Part shown: one piece after another, positions 6,482-12,563 of the stretch
Numbering within the stretch: the stretch's first letter is position 1
How the letters are laid out: each line of letters begins with the position of its first letter
Source of the DNA: an uncultured Bacteroidales bacterium
GTDB taxonomy: Bacteria > Bacteroidota > Bacteroidia > Bacteroidales > Bacteroidaceae
Assembly (NCBI GenBank): GCA_902803195.1
Contig: CADCOX010000180.1
Coordinates: 1-14,277, forward strand
Length of the DNA: 14,277 nucleotides
Direction: 5' to 3'
The notes under the pieces: model-generated
The model's database searches: none
The model's input: only the letters and a program-made list of their open reading frames with translations
Told to the model about the DNA's origin: nothing
Program-made: the position numbers and the translations under genes

Positions 6482-7483
6482 CCGACTTTCAATAACTCCT
6501 TTCGCCCAAGCTTCGCCGAAGTCCTTGATGCCGTCCGGTATACAATGACGGCGTATTGATGAACTGATGCCGAGGAGCTGTTGGTAGAGACGTTGTCCAG
6601 GCGCATCATTGTCAGGATAAATATGCAGGCGCAAGCGGGTCGACTGTTGTGCGATGAAGTCCGAAGCCTCTTGCGTAAGGCTTGTTGCAGAGGCTATGGC
6701 GAGTGCTGGTCGACCTGATGTCATGAGGGCCATGGCATCGCTTACGCCTTCGCAGAGCCAAAGGTCGGAGCCATCAGGCAGTTTGAGCGCGTCATGCGGA
6801 TTCCATAGTGATGTGTGACAGCCAGGAGGGAAATGGAAGCGCTGTTGGTTGACATCAGGTTTGTCAAGGCGTGCTTGCAGATTGATTATGATGTCGTTCT
6901 CGTCTCGATAGGGAAAGAGCAGCGAAGGTGCAGGGAATGTTGGCGTATAGAGGTGTCCCTTCGAACTTTTGCGCTTAGTCCGCTGAGTCGCTACGGGACG
7001 ATCAATGCTGACAATACCCTTCGTATTGATGATATTAGGATCTATGCGTCGCTTGCTAAGGAAATCCTTGGCCCAAGGTGAAAGGCATTGATAATAGTCG
7101 CGGGGCGAAACAAGTTCGTGGAGCCATTGGATGTCGAGTAGGTTGGCCATTGCAGGCGTTGTGTCAGGAGGTGCATCTTGCACATTCTTCAATTCGACAT
7201 TCTCGCCTGTGATGAAGCGCACCGCCTCGTTGTAGCTGCAACGGCGTGCCATAAGTACGAGGTCAATATTATTGCCATGAGCATCGCAGGAGAAGCAGCG
7301 GAAACGGTTTGTATTGACGTTGACCCGGCATGAGGGATGGCGGTCTTCGTGCTCGAGGTTAGGGCATCGGCACACGCGCCACCTGCCGCGCGTGCTTAGT
7401 TCGATGCCCAGGTCCCGGCATACGTCGGTCATGTCTCGTTCTATAGCGCGTTGGCGCAGTCGGCGGAATTCATAGTCGTTCAT
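6470..7483 (-). CDS. Short DnaG-like primase (CHC2 zinc finger plus Toprim)
   Basis: A 337-residue primase-like protein expected to make RNA primers for element replication. The N-terminal CHC2 zinc-binding site is visible: C40-P, H45, C63 and C66 (CRCPNLEHEDRHPS ... FRCFSCDAHGNNIDLV), with the usual G-x-x-D/N-x-I after the last Cys pair. A Toprim domain follows: LWLCEGVSDAMAL with Glu245, and IYPDNDAPG with Asp291 and Asp293, the metal-binding acidic residues. It is about half the length of chromosomal DnaG and lacks the C-terminal helicase-interaction domain, as is usual in primases of phages, plasmids and integrative elements. ATG 7483 overlaps the upstream stop as ATGA, supporting this start and coupled expression with the helicase-like gene. 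The first 17 residues could be dispensable (Met18 is an alternative). Confidence 0.88.
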   Translation of the reverse strand: MNDYEFRRLRQRAIERDMTDVCRDLGIELSTRGRWRVCRCPNLEHEDRHPSCRVNVNTNRFRCFSCDAHGNNIDLVLMARRCSYNEAVRFITGENVELKNVQDAPPDTTPAMANLLDIQWLHELVSPRDYYQCLSPWAKDFLSKRRIDPNIINTKGIVSIDRPVATQRTKRKSSKGHLYTPTFPAPSLLFPYRDENDIIINLQARLDKPDVNQQRFHFPPGCHTSLWNPHDALKLPDGSDLWLCEGVSDAMALMTSGRPALAIASATSLTQEASDFIAQQSTRLRLHIYPDNDAPGQRLYQQLLGISSSIRRHCIPDGIKDFGEAWAKGVIESRSPA

Positions 7484-8967
7484 TCCGCACCCCCTTTCCG
7501 CCTTGGATGAGCGAAGCGCTCGTGCACCTTAAGCCCTTTTGCGGTCTTGTCGTAAAGGATGACACCCTCTTCTTGTTGTTCGGTAATCCAGCCATTCTTT
7601 TTCCATTGACAGATATGCTTACGTGCTGGTGTAGAGCCGCCACGGCTGGCCACAAGGTTGTCAAACCAATCACGTGTGAATTCATCGGGACACTCGCCGT
7701 AGAGCGAAGTTTGCATGCCCTCGCGATTGCGAGTCTGCTTGGCCGCGAGAGCCTCATAGCGTCCTCCCCATTCACTGAGCATGGCATCAAGTATAAGGCC
7801 TGCAAAATACGTGTAGGTTCTACGGCAGACTGCCTGCCAGTTGCCGGGGTGCTCAGTTGCTTCGAGTTCAAAGAGGTAGGCCAAGATAGCTGTCAGGCGG
7901 AACGCACTTACGCTGCTTCGCTTGTAGAACGTGTCGAGCGCCAGGCTACCGCTGATTTTCACTTCCTTGCGGATTCGGCTACACCACGTCTGTACCGTCG
8001 TGTCGAGCCATGATAAGTCGAGTCGTTTGATGGGCATCAAGGACTTCCCATCAGGCGAGTACGTATGTTGCATCAGCGAGTCGATGAGTTTGTCGATGAC
8101 AACATCCTCCTCATGGGTGTAGTCGCGAAGGGAAGGGGCATCATCGCCCAATTCTCCGGGCAGATGAAGCATGATCTTGCGCGTGACACCTCCTTGCTCC
8201 AGTTCCGTATCGGACATGAAGTTGTTGATGCCGCCTTGCGTGCCCATGGCGATGATGGTTAGCAGCAGGTCGGGAGTGGCGGAGTAGGACGTCACATAGT
8301 CCTGGTCCAGCGTAGAGCCGAAGTCGTAGCCCTTACGGAAGGCCGTTCCCAGTTTGCTGAAGTCCTTCCGGTTGTTGTCGACCATCTCCTGAATCTCTTC
8401 GCAGTAGAGGAAGAGGATGAGTGGCTCGTTGTTGTAGAGGCGTTCGGGCGTATCGGCACGGATGGTAAGTTCGGTACGTGAGATGGTGGCTCCGAGGGTT
8501 ACGATGGGCTTCAGCGGTCGCTGTCGTGCATGTGTCTTTCCGCTGGCATCGGGCTCACTCTGCGAGTTGTCCTTAAAGTCTTGTTCGATGCGGCGGAATC
8601 CCTTGTCACGGCTGCGCAACAGTCGGATGATGCGACCGACAAGGAAGTCGATGATGCTCTTGTTGCCGCTCTGTGGCGCTTCAATCAACACCTGTACTAC
8701 GGGCACATGCAGGCGCACGTCGTAGGTATATTTGAAACGTAATCGAGGCATATAGACCCCGAGAGCAGCTAAAGCCACGATGAGCGTCTGCATAGAGAAC
8801 TCCTTTGGCATAGGTGCTAGCAATGTCTGCAGCGCTACGGGCAGTTCTGCAAGCTTGGGCGGTCGCTGTCCATTTTTGTGGTTAATGTACTCGCTACGGC
8901 TCTCTGTGTTGTCCGTGCGGCGCTCCGCGGTGGGAGCGACTTGGAGGGGGAAACCTTTTGTGTGCAT
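7480..8967 (-). CDS. DUF3987 helicase-like replication protein
   Basis: A 495-residue protein that I recognise as the DUF3987 family (primase-helicase-like proteins of Bacteroidetes mobile elements). A P-loop-like motif is at 96-104, EAPQSGNKS, where relatives carry EGPQSGGKS; Asn102 replaces a glycine but Lys103 and Ser104 are kept. A Walker B-like strand, PLILFLYCEEIQEM (182-194), ends in the acidic pair Glu190-Glu191. The segment LLTIIAMGTQGGINNFM and the later GGVTRKIM match the family's sensor-like region. The C-terminal 65 residues (CPDEFTRDWFDNLVASRG ... ARKHICQWKKNGWI) look like a winged helix. It is first in an operon with the primase (ATGA overlap), with its own promoter at 8994-9025 and a four-copy repeat array just upstream. 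It probably unwinds DNA for the element's replication; this is family inference. Confidence 0.82.
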   Translation of the reverse strand: MHTKGFPLQVAPTAERRTDNTESRSEYINHKNGQRPPKLAELPVALQTLLAPMPKEFSMQTLIVALAALGVYMPRLRFKYTYDVRLHVPVVQVLIEAPQSGNKSIIDFLVGRIIRLLRSRDKGFRRIEQDFKDNSQSEPDASGKTHARQRPLKPIVTLGATISRTELTIRADTPERLYNNEPLILFLYCEEIQEMVDNNRKDFSKLGTAFRKGYDFGSTLDQDYVTSYSATPDLLLTIIAMGTQGGINNFMSDTELEQGGVTRKIMLHLPGELGDDAPSLRDYTHEEDVVIDKLIDSLMQHTYSPDGKSLMPIKRLDLSWLDTTVQTWCSRIRKEVKISGSLALDTFYKRSSVSAFRLTAILAYLFELEATEHPGNWQAVCRRTYTYFAGLILDAMLSEWGGRYEALAAKQTRNREGMQTSLYGECPDEFTRDWFDNLVASRGGSTPARKHICQWKKNGWITEQQEEGVILYDKTAKGLKVHERFAHPRRKGGAE

Positions 8968-8993
8968 AAAACAGCAAAAATTGTTTTATGATG

Positions 8994-9025
8994 CAAAGGT
9001 ACAAATTTCCAGGCACACCCGTCAA
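8994..9025 (-). promoter_or_regulatory. Promoter for the DUF3987-primase operon
   Basis: On the minus strand: TTG at 9025-9023, a 21-bp spacer, and TACCTTTG at 9001-8994. Transcription would start near 8987, giving a leader of about 20 bases before ATG 8967. The GGTTATATAA repeat array begins 15 bp upstream of the -33 element. Confidence 0.8.
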
Positions 9026-9040
9026 GGGCAGCCTCACAAA

Positions 9041-9112
9041 GGTTATATAAGTCGCCGAAGGTTATATAATTTGAGGGTAAGGTTATATAATCGCTTCTTC
9101 AGGGTTATATAA
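9041..9112. repeat. Four direct repeats GGTTATATAA (iteron- or operator-like)
   Basis: Exact copies of GGTTATATAA at 9041-9050, 9060-9069, 9081-9090 and 9103-9112. Start-to-start distances are 19, 21 and 22 bp, about two DNA turns, so a bound protein would sit on one face. Each copy contains the palindrome TTATATAA. The extended consensus is aaGGTTATATAAt. They lie between the end of the ImmA/IrrE-like gene and the promoter of the replication operon. They could be iterons of an origin or binding sites of an activator. Confidence 0.85.
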
Positions 9113-9153
9113 TTGGGTATTTAGGGGGCTTAAGCGGTGTTTTGCCATCGGTA

Positions 9154-10746
9154 TCAAAGGTTGATATTTTGAATGCCCACGCGTCGGTCATCGAGCAGCC
9201 CCATCTCTTTCAGCCTATAGGTGAGGGCTGAAACAGACATCCTCGAGCGTACAGACATATCATGCATGGCTAACTTGAAGGGGGACAGATTCCAAGGATT
9301 GTCATCGACATAGAGTTTGCCCATACGTCGGGTACGGGGGTCAACGCAAAGTGAGAATACGTTCTGGATGATTGCATCGGGCATCAGAAAGTAGTGACTG
9401 AACTGATCGGCTTGCCACTCCAACCAACTGATGTCATCGCTCGGGAATGTGCCGGGATATAATGTCGTATAACTCTGGCCACACGTGTAGACAAGATTGT
9501 TGTTTACGTAGGGCTTCTGCAGCGCCATATGCCCTAATCCATGTCCGAGGGTGAAGCGCCCGCGACCGGTGCTGTCGGTGAGCGAGAGGTTAATGGTTAT
9601 CTCATTAGCGTCGAAGTCGCACAGCTCCAACTGATAGTCGGGTAAGTAGCCATAGGAATACCTAACGTTCAACAAGGCTGCCAAGTCTGTCAGATTCTTG
9701 TCCGTTACGCAATGACCATTCATATTGCAACGGACCTCCAGCAAGTAGTCGTAGGACGTTTTCTTGATTCCGTCGCGAGAAAGAATGGGACGCTTGAGCA
9801 GACAATCCTTTCGTACGCAGCAGCCATAGCGTCTCAACAATTCTGGCAAGGTCGTGAAACCAGAACTGTTATAAACAATCAAACGCTGGTCGGAGTTGCC
9901 GCTCAAGAGCGCCTGGCGGGCAGCGATGATAGCCTCGAAATCGTTGACGCTACGCGATAGTTGTCGATGCCATGTCCCGTCAGGATTGACAATACATAAG
10001 CCGAAATCCCAGTTCGAGAGCATTTCCACTACTCGCTCCGAAGCCACGCTGCGTGCGACCAAGATGGGGTGATGGCGATTGCCAAAAGGCAGGTACATAC
10101 TGTGGAAAAAATGCGCTTGTTTCTCTGTCAGCACTCCGTCAACAAATTCAAAGGGCACAACAGATGACGGCTGTCCTAAACGAATAAACTCATCATCGGG
10201 GTAAGTGACAATGGCCACAGGCGGATTCACGACGTTCATTCCCTTGGCAAACTGCATTCCGTGATAGATGAAACTACGCTGTCGATTGTAGCCCTTTTCT
10301 AATAGTTGCTCGGCTATTTCTTCTACGACCTCTAGAATAGTAGAGTTACTGCTCAACTGCGGACGGTCTTTCGGCAGTATGTCCGTCAGGAACCGACGGA
10401 TTTTAGGTCCATGGGCATCTATTAACTTATCTCGTTTCGTCTGGTGGGCTTCGTTGTTGATGACCTTAAAAGATTGCGCTAACGAATCAACCTCGGGGAA
10501 GTAGTCTGGCCAAGCATCCTTCAAGAGTGAAGCCGCCTGAGCGTATTGTAAATTGTCCTTGAGAATGCCGCAGTATTGACTTTCCTTGATAGCTACCCAC
10601 CACACCATCATGCCACCGTTCTTTCGGCCTTCAGCCAGCGGGCATAGGCATTCCCCAATCTGATTACAGATTGAATCTGCCCAGGAAATAGCAACCTCTG
10701 GGCGGGAAAAGTAGTTGGCATATCGGGCTTGGAATTCAAGAATCAT
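9154..10746 (-). CDS. ImmA/IrrE-like metallopeptidase-fold protein with altered HExxH, long N-terminal region
   Basis: A 530-residue protein. The last ~190 residues look like the COG2856 ImmA/IrrE domain. GRGRFTLGHGLGHMALQ (395-410) sits where HELGH is expected. LEWQADQFSHYFLMP (442-456) is the second family motif with Glu443 as third metal ligand, and the end (MSVSALTYRLKEMGLLDD) matches the usual helix-turn after it. ImmA/IrrE proteases cleave repressors to switch mobile elements or stress responses. Here the catalytic Glu is Gly403 (codon GGA), so zinc ligands remain but hydrolysis is doubtful. Residues 1-340 are not recognised; they include a Cys cluster (GCCVRKDC, 308-315) and mixed helix/strand character. 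No Cro/CI-type repressor partner is adjacent. It has its own promoter (10769-10799). Domain call fairly confident, activity uncertain. Confidence 0.75.
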   Translation of the reverse strand: MILEFQARYANYFSRPEVAISWADSICNQIGECLCPLAEGRKNGGMMVWWVAIKESQYCGILKDNLQYAQAASLLKDAWPDYFPEVDSLAQSFKVINNEAHQTKRDKLIDAHGPKIRRFLTDILPKDRPQLSSNSTILEVVEEIAEQLLEKGYNRQRSFIYHGMQFAKGMNVVNPPVAIVTYPDDEFIRLGQPSSVVPFEFVDGVLTEKQAHFFHSMYLPFGNRHHPILVARSVASERVVEMLSNWDFGLCIVNPDGTWHRQLSRSVNDFEAIIAARQALLSGNSDQRLIVYNSSGFTTLPELLRRYGCCVRKDCLLKRPILSRDGIKKTSYDYLLEVRCNMNGHCVTDKNLTDLAALLNVRYSYGYLPDYQLELCDFDANEITINLSLTDSTGRGRFTLGHGLGHMALQKPYVNNNLVYTCGQSYTTLYPGTFPSDDISWLEWQADQFSHYFLMPDAIIQNVFSLCVDPRTRRMGKLYVDDNPWNLSPFKLAMHDMSVRSRMSVSALTYRLKEMGLLDDRRVGIQNINL

Positions 10747-10768
10747 ATATTATCTTTAAAATTTGCCG

Positions 10769-10799
10769 CAAAGATAATACAAATTCCTATGCTCACCAA
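10769..10799 (-). promoter_or_regulatory. Promoter for the ImmA/IrrE-like gene
   Basis: On the minus strand: TTG at 10799-10797, a 20-bp spacer, TATCTTTG at 10776-10769. The start of transcription would be near 10762, leaving about 15 bases before ATG 10746. A second box, TAATTTTG, at 10821-10828 points the other way but lacks a -33 partner. Confidence 0.8.
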
Positions 10800-10919
10800 C
10801 ATATAATCGGAAAAAATGTATAATTTTGTTTTCCGACGGTTCATCTGCAAAAATTTGGGCATAATTGCCGGAAATGCTCGTAGCATTGAGGAAAGTGGCA
10901 CACTTCTACCCCCAAAAAA

Positions 10920-10945
10920 CGTCACCGTCACCACTTGCACTTCTT
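10920..10945. repeat. Left arm of a 26-bp perfect inverted repeat
   Basis: Begins CGTCACCGTCACCACTTGCA and ends TTCTT; the exact reverse complement is at 11185-11210. All 26 positions match and the match stops at both ends. The arm contains an internal direct repeat (GTCACC twice). The two arms enclose 239 bp. No target-site duplication is visible outside them. Confidence 0.9.
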
Positions 10946-11184
10946 CACATAGCTCTGGGAAAATGGTATATAGTAATACTGGTTTTCTTAACCTGTTGAT
11001 AATCAGATACTATTTCGTTTCATCTTCTTTTAAACGGCAGAATAAGTGGTAACGTATTTTGCTTTTTCTCCCTGCATTTCTCATGAATAATTCACTATTT
11101 AAGGCAAAAAGATTATAAGTTCCTCTTTTATTTGGTCTATCGTATCCCCGATGAGCCTTCTTTCGCTATCATACGCCCAAAGTC

Positions 11185-11210
11185 AAGAAGTGCAAGTGGT
11201 GACGGTGACG
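11185..11210. repeat. Right arm of the 26-bp perfect inverted repeat
   Basis: Begins AAGAAGTGCAAGTGGTGACG and ends GTGACG. It is exactly inverted relative to 10920-10945 and ends three bases before the tandem 22-bp repeat array. Confidence 0.9.
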
Positions 11211-11213
11211 GTA

Positions 11214-11345
11214 ACACTTACTCAACAGCTCACTGTCCAATACTCAACTCGTCATTGTTGATTACTTAACTCGACGCAGTTGAATAGTCAACTCGCCGCT
11301 GCTGAATAGTCAACTTTGCTCGGTTGAATAGTCAACTCGCATCAA
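11214..11345. repeat. Six tandem 22-bp dyad repeats
   Basis: Units at 11214, 11236, 11258, 11280, 11302 and 11324, each exactly 22 bp with no spacers. The last three are nearly identical around TTGAATAGTCAACTC; the first three decay progressively (11214 is weakest). Each good unit, with the preceding G, carries a dyad GTTGA-ATAG-TCAAC. The 22-bp period is two DNA turns. This resembles plasmid iterons or a cooperative operator; it does not resemble CRISPR, since there are no spacers. Confidence 0.85.
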
Positions 11346-11424
11346 ATTTGGAGGCCGTAACTTCTTGGTGAAAACAGAAAGGCCGACTTATGGTAACGAG
11401 CAACCATACTCCACTAAATGAGGT

Positions 11425-11471
11425 ATAAAAGAAACACCACCCCAAGCTGAAACAGCTATAAGCGGTGGTGT
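11425..11471 (-). terminator. Intrinsic terminator of the small RNA candidate
   Basis: On the minus strand, ACACCACC (11471-11464) pairs perfectly with GGTGGTGT (11441-11434), with an inner AGCTG/CAGCT stem (11457-11453 with 11449-11445). TTCTTTTAT follows immediately. The 8-bp G/C-rich stem plus T run is typical of factor-independent termination. Confidence 0.75.
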
Positions 11472-11535
11472 ATGGGCGATGGAATGCGTTAACCCGGGTC
11501 TAAGCCCATTGGGCGCGTGAAACCTCCATCGTTTT
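11425..11535 (-). ncRNA. Small RNA candidate with its own promoter and terminator
   Basis: A leftward transcript of about 110 nt is predicted between a consensus promoter (11541-11571) and an intrinsic terminator (11425-11471). Its 5' half folds with CGATGGA/TCCATCG (11477-11483 with 11525-11531) closing a domain that contains the small stem GCCCA-T-TGGGC (11504-11514). Its 3' half is the terminator hairpin. I cannot match it to a named RNA family. It is too short for 6S RNA. The conceptual peptide on this strand (HTPPLIAVSAWGG...) is judged to be translation of the RNA, not a protein. It points toward the 22-bp repeats and the ImmA/IrrE-like gene. Confidence 0.55.
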
Positions 11536-11540
11536 CGGTA

Positions 11541-11571
11541 CAAAGGTAAGCATTTATTTTGGAACAACAAA
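11541..11571 (-). promoter_or_regulatory. Promoter of the small RNA candidate
   Basis: On the minus strand: TTTG at 11571-11568, a 19-bp spacer, TACCTTTG at 11548-11541. It matches the Bacteroidetes consensus at every defined position. No start codon with a plausible gene follows it, which points to a non-coding transcript. Confidence 0.8.
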
Positions 11572-11586
11572 CAAATTCTCAAAAAA

Positions 11587-11747
11587 ATGAAGCAAATCGA
11601 TGAAAATGCCCTTCTCGACTGGGAAAAATACAAGGAAGACATCTATCGAGCCACCCCGTCGACCAGAATATGAGCCAGGCGGACATCGAGAAGCACCGCC
11701 TCTATCTCGAGGCACATCCCATCGAGTGGGTCAAGTTCTTCTTGCTC
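11587..11747 (+). pseudogene. Frameshifted 5' remnant of a phage-type gene (terminase large subunit-like)
   Basis: From ATG 11587 the first frame reads MKQIDENALLDWEKYKEDIY then RATPSTRI and stops at 11671-11673. Shifting one base near 11657, the text continues sensibly as VDQNMSQADIEKHRLY then LEAHPIEWVKFFL, so a single base was probably lost. After about 11747 the frame runs into the antisense of the TRIC gene, so the 3' part of the gene is gone. The string HPIEWVKFF recalls the start of terminase large subunits in Bacteroidetes prophages, from memory and not verified. It is read as debris of a prophage or island whose right end lay here. Confidence 0.5.
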
Positions 11748-11761
11748 AGCCACTTAATGCG

Positions 11762-12424
11762 CTACTCCTCGGCTTTGAGGGTGGGGAGGCCCCAGCCGTA
11801 TTTGACGGCGAGGAGGCGGATGCCGATGGCGACGGTGCAGGAGAGGACGGCGCTGCCCTCGGGACGCCAGCCAAGGTAGTGGAGGCAGACGACGTAGACG
11901 ACGCCTCCGGCGAGGCAGCAGGTGGCGTAGATCTCCTTGCGGAAGATGAGGGGCACTTCGTTGATGAGGATGTCGCGGAGGATACCGCCGCCGGCACCGG
12001 TGATGCAGCCGAGGCAGATGGCGGCCCAGGTGGGGAAGCCGAGTCCGAGGGCTTTCTCGATACCGATGACGTTGAAGAGCGAGAAGCCGATGCAGTCGAA
12101 GAGGAACCATGTGTTGTTCTGGCGGACGAGCCACCGGCGGAAGGCGATGACCCAGATGAGGCCGAACAGACAGGTGAGGAGGTAGATGGGGTCTTCGAGC
12201 CAGAAGGGCGTCTTGCCGATGAGGAGGTCGCGCGTGGTACCGCCGCCCACGGCCGTGACGGTGCCAACGATGAAGGCTCCGAAGAGGTCGAACTGCTTGG
12301 CGGCTGAGAGGCGTGCTCCCGAGACGGCGCCGGCGAGGGTGCCTATGAGTTCAAGGATGACGAACGACCAGGGTATGCTGAGCATGTCGCCCATCTGCTG
12401 AAAGAAGTGTCTGATGAAGTCCAT
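11762..12424 (-). CDS. TRIC-family (YadS/YicG-like) cation channel
   Basis: A 220-residue inner-membrane protein of the prokaryotic TRIC (trimeric intracellular cation channel, formerly UPF0126) family. It has about seven hydrophobic helices and the family's internal duplication. Each half carries a glycine-rich pore motif: AVGGGTTRDLL (58-68, with R65-D66) and GAGGGILRDIL (143-153, with R150-D151). The second is followed by the conserved PLIFRKEIYA. These proteins form trimeric, mainly K+-conducting channels. Length is normal. It lies 139 bases downstream of the type IX plug gene on the same strand, separated by an 11-bp repeat array, so it may share its transcript. Met11 and Met14 are less likely alternative starts. 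Its 3' end abuts the phage-gene remnant, marking the border of the accessory region. Confidence 0.93.
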   Translation of the reverse strand: MDFIRHFFQQMGDMLSIPWSFVILELIGTLAGAVSGARLSAAKQFDLFGAFIVGTVTAVGGGTTRDLLIGKTPFWLEDPIYLLTCLFGLIWVIAFRRWLVRQNNTWFLFDCIGFSLFNVIGIEKALGLGFPTWAAICLGCITGAGGGILRDILINEVPLIFRKEIYATCCLAGGVVYVVCLHYLGWRPEGSAVLSCTVAIGIRLLAVKYGWGLPTLKAEE

Positions 12425-12498
12425 AGGTGGAGGTGGAGTGGGGTGCTAAGTTTGGCGTTGGGTGGGAGCGCTTTGGAGTGAGGGGGGCGAAGTTGACT

Positions 12499-12563
12499 TT
12501 TGAGCGGCCTTTGAGCGGCGTTTGAGCGGCCTTCAAGCGGCCTTCAAGCGGCTTCAAAACGGC
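12499..12563. repeat. Six tandem ~11-bp repeats, TTTGAGCGGCC / TTCAAGCGGCC
   Basis: Units start at 12499, 12510, 12521, 12532, 12543 and 12553. The first three read TTTGAGCGGC(C/G), the next two TTCAAGCGGC(C), and the last TTCAAAACGGC; the fifth is one base short. The array fills the space just after the stop codon of the type IX plug gene and before the TRIC gene. One unit per DNA turn. No function is evident; it may be a slippage array or a structured transcript end. Confidence 0.85.

Larger units (their letters stand above)
10747..11586. other. 840-bp gene-poor region with repeats and RNA candidate
   Basis: No ORF here has convincing protein character. From left to right the region holds the ImmA/IrrE-like gene promoter, a 26-bp inverted repeat enclosing 239 bp of A/T-rich DNA, six tandem 22-bp repeats, an unassigned stretch (11346-11424), and a leftward small RNA candidate with promoter. 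Such density of ordered non-coding structure suggests a functional control region or a dispersed repeat element rather than random spacer. Confidence 0.7.

Noticed and set aside
10816..11052. 78-codon plus-strand ORF beginning near a lone -7 box
   Set aside because: It crosses the 26-bp inverted repeat, has no recognisable content and no -33 element.
11214..11345. CRISPR array
   Set aside because: The 22-bp units abut directly with no unique spacers and no cas genes are nearby.
11388..11642. 84-codon minus-strand ORF (HTPPLIAVSAWGG...)
   Set aside because: It runs through the terminator, the RNA stems and the small RNA promoter; better explained as translation of a non-coding element.
11736..11745. 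TTGCTCAGCC shared with 4137-4146, as possible att sites of the island
   Set aside because: A 10-bp match is expected many times by chance in 14 kb, and the flanking sequence does not match.
11600..12307. 235-codon plus-strand ORF opposite the TRIC gene, very acidic
   Set aside because: Shadow of the TRIC channel gene; low-complexity Asp/Glu/Gly product with no start signals.
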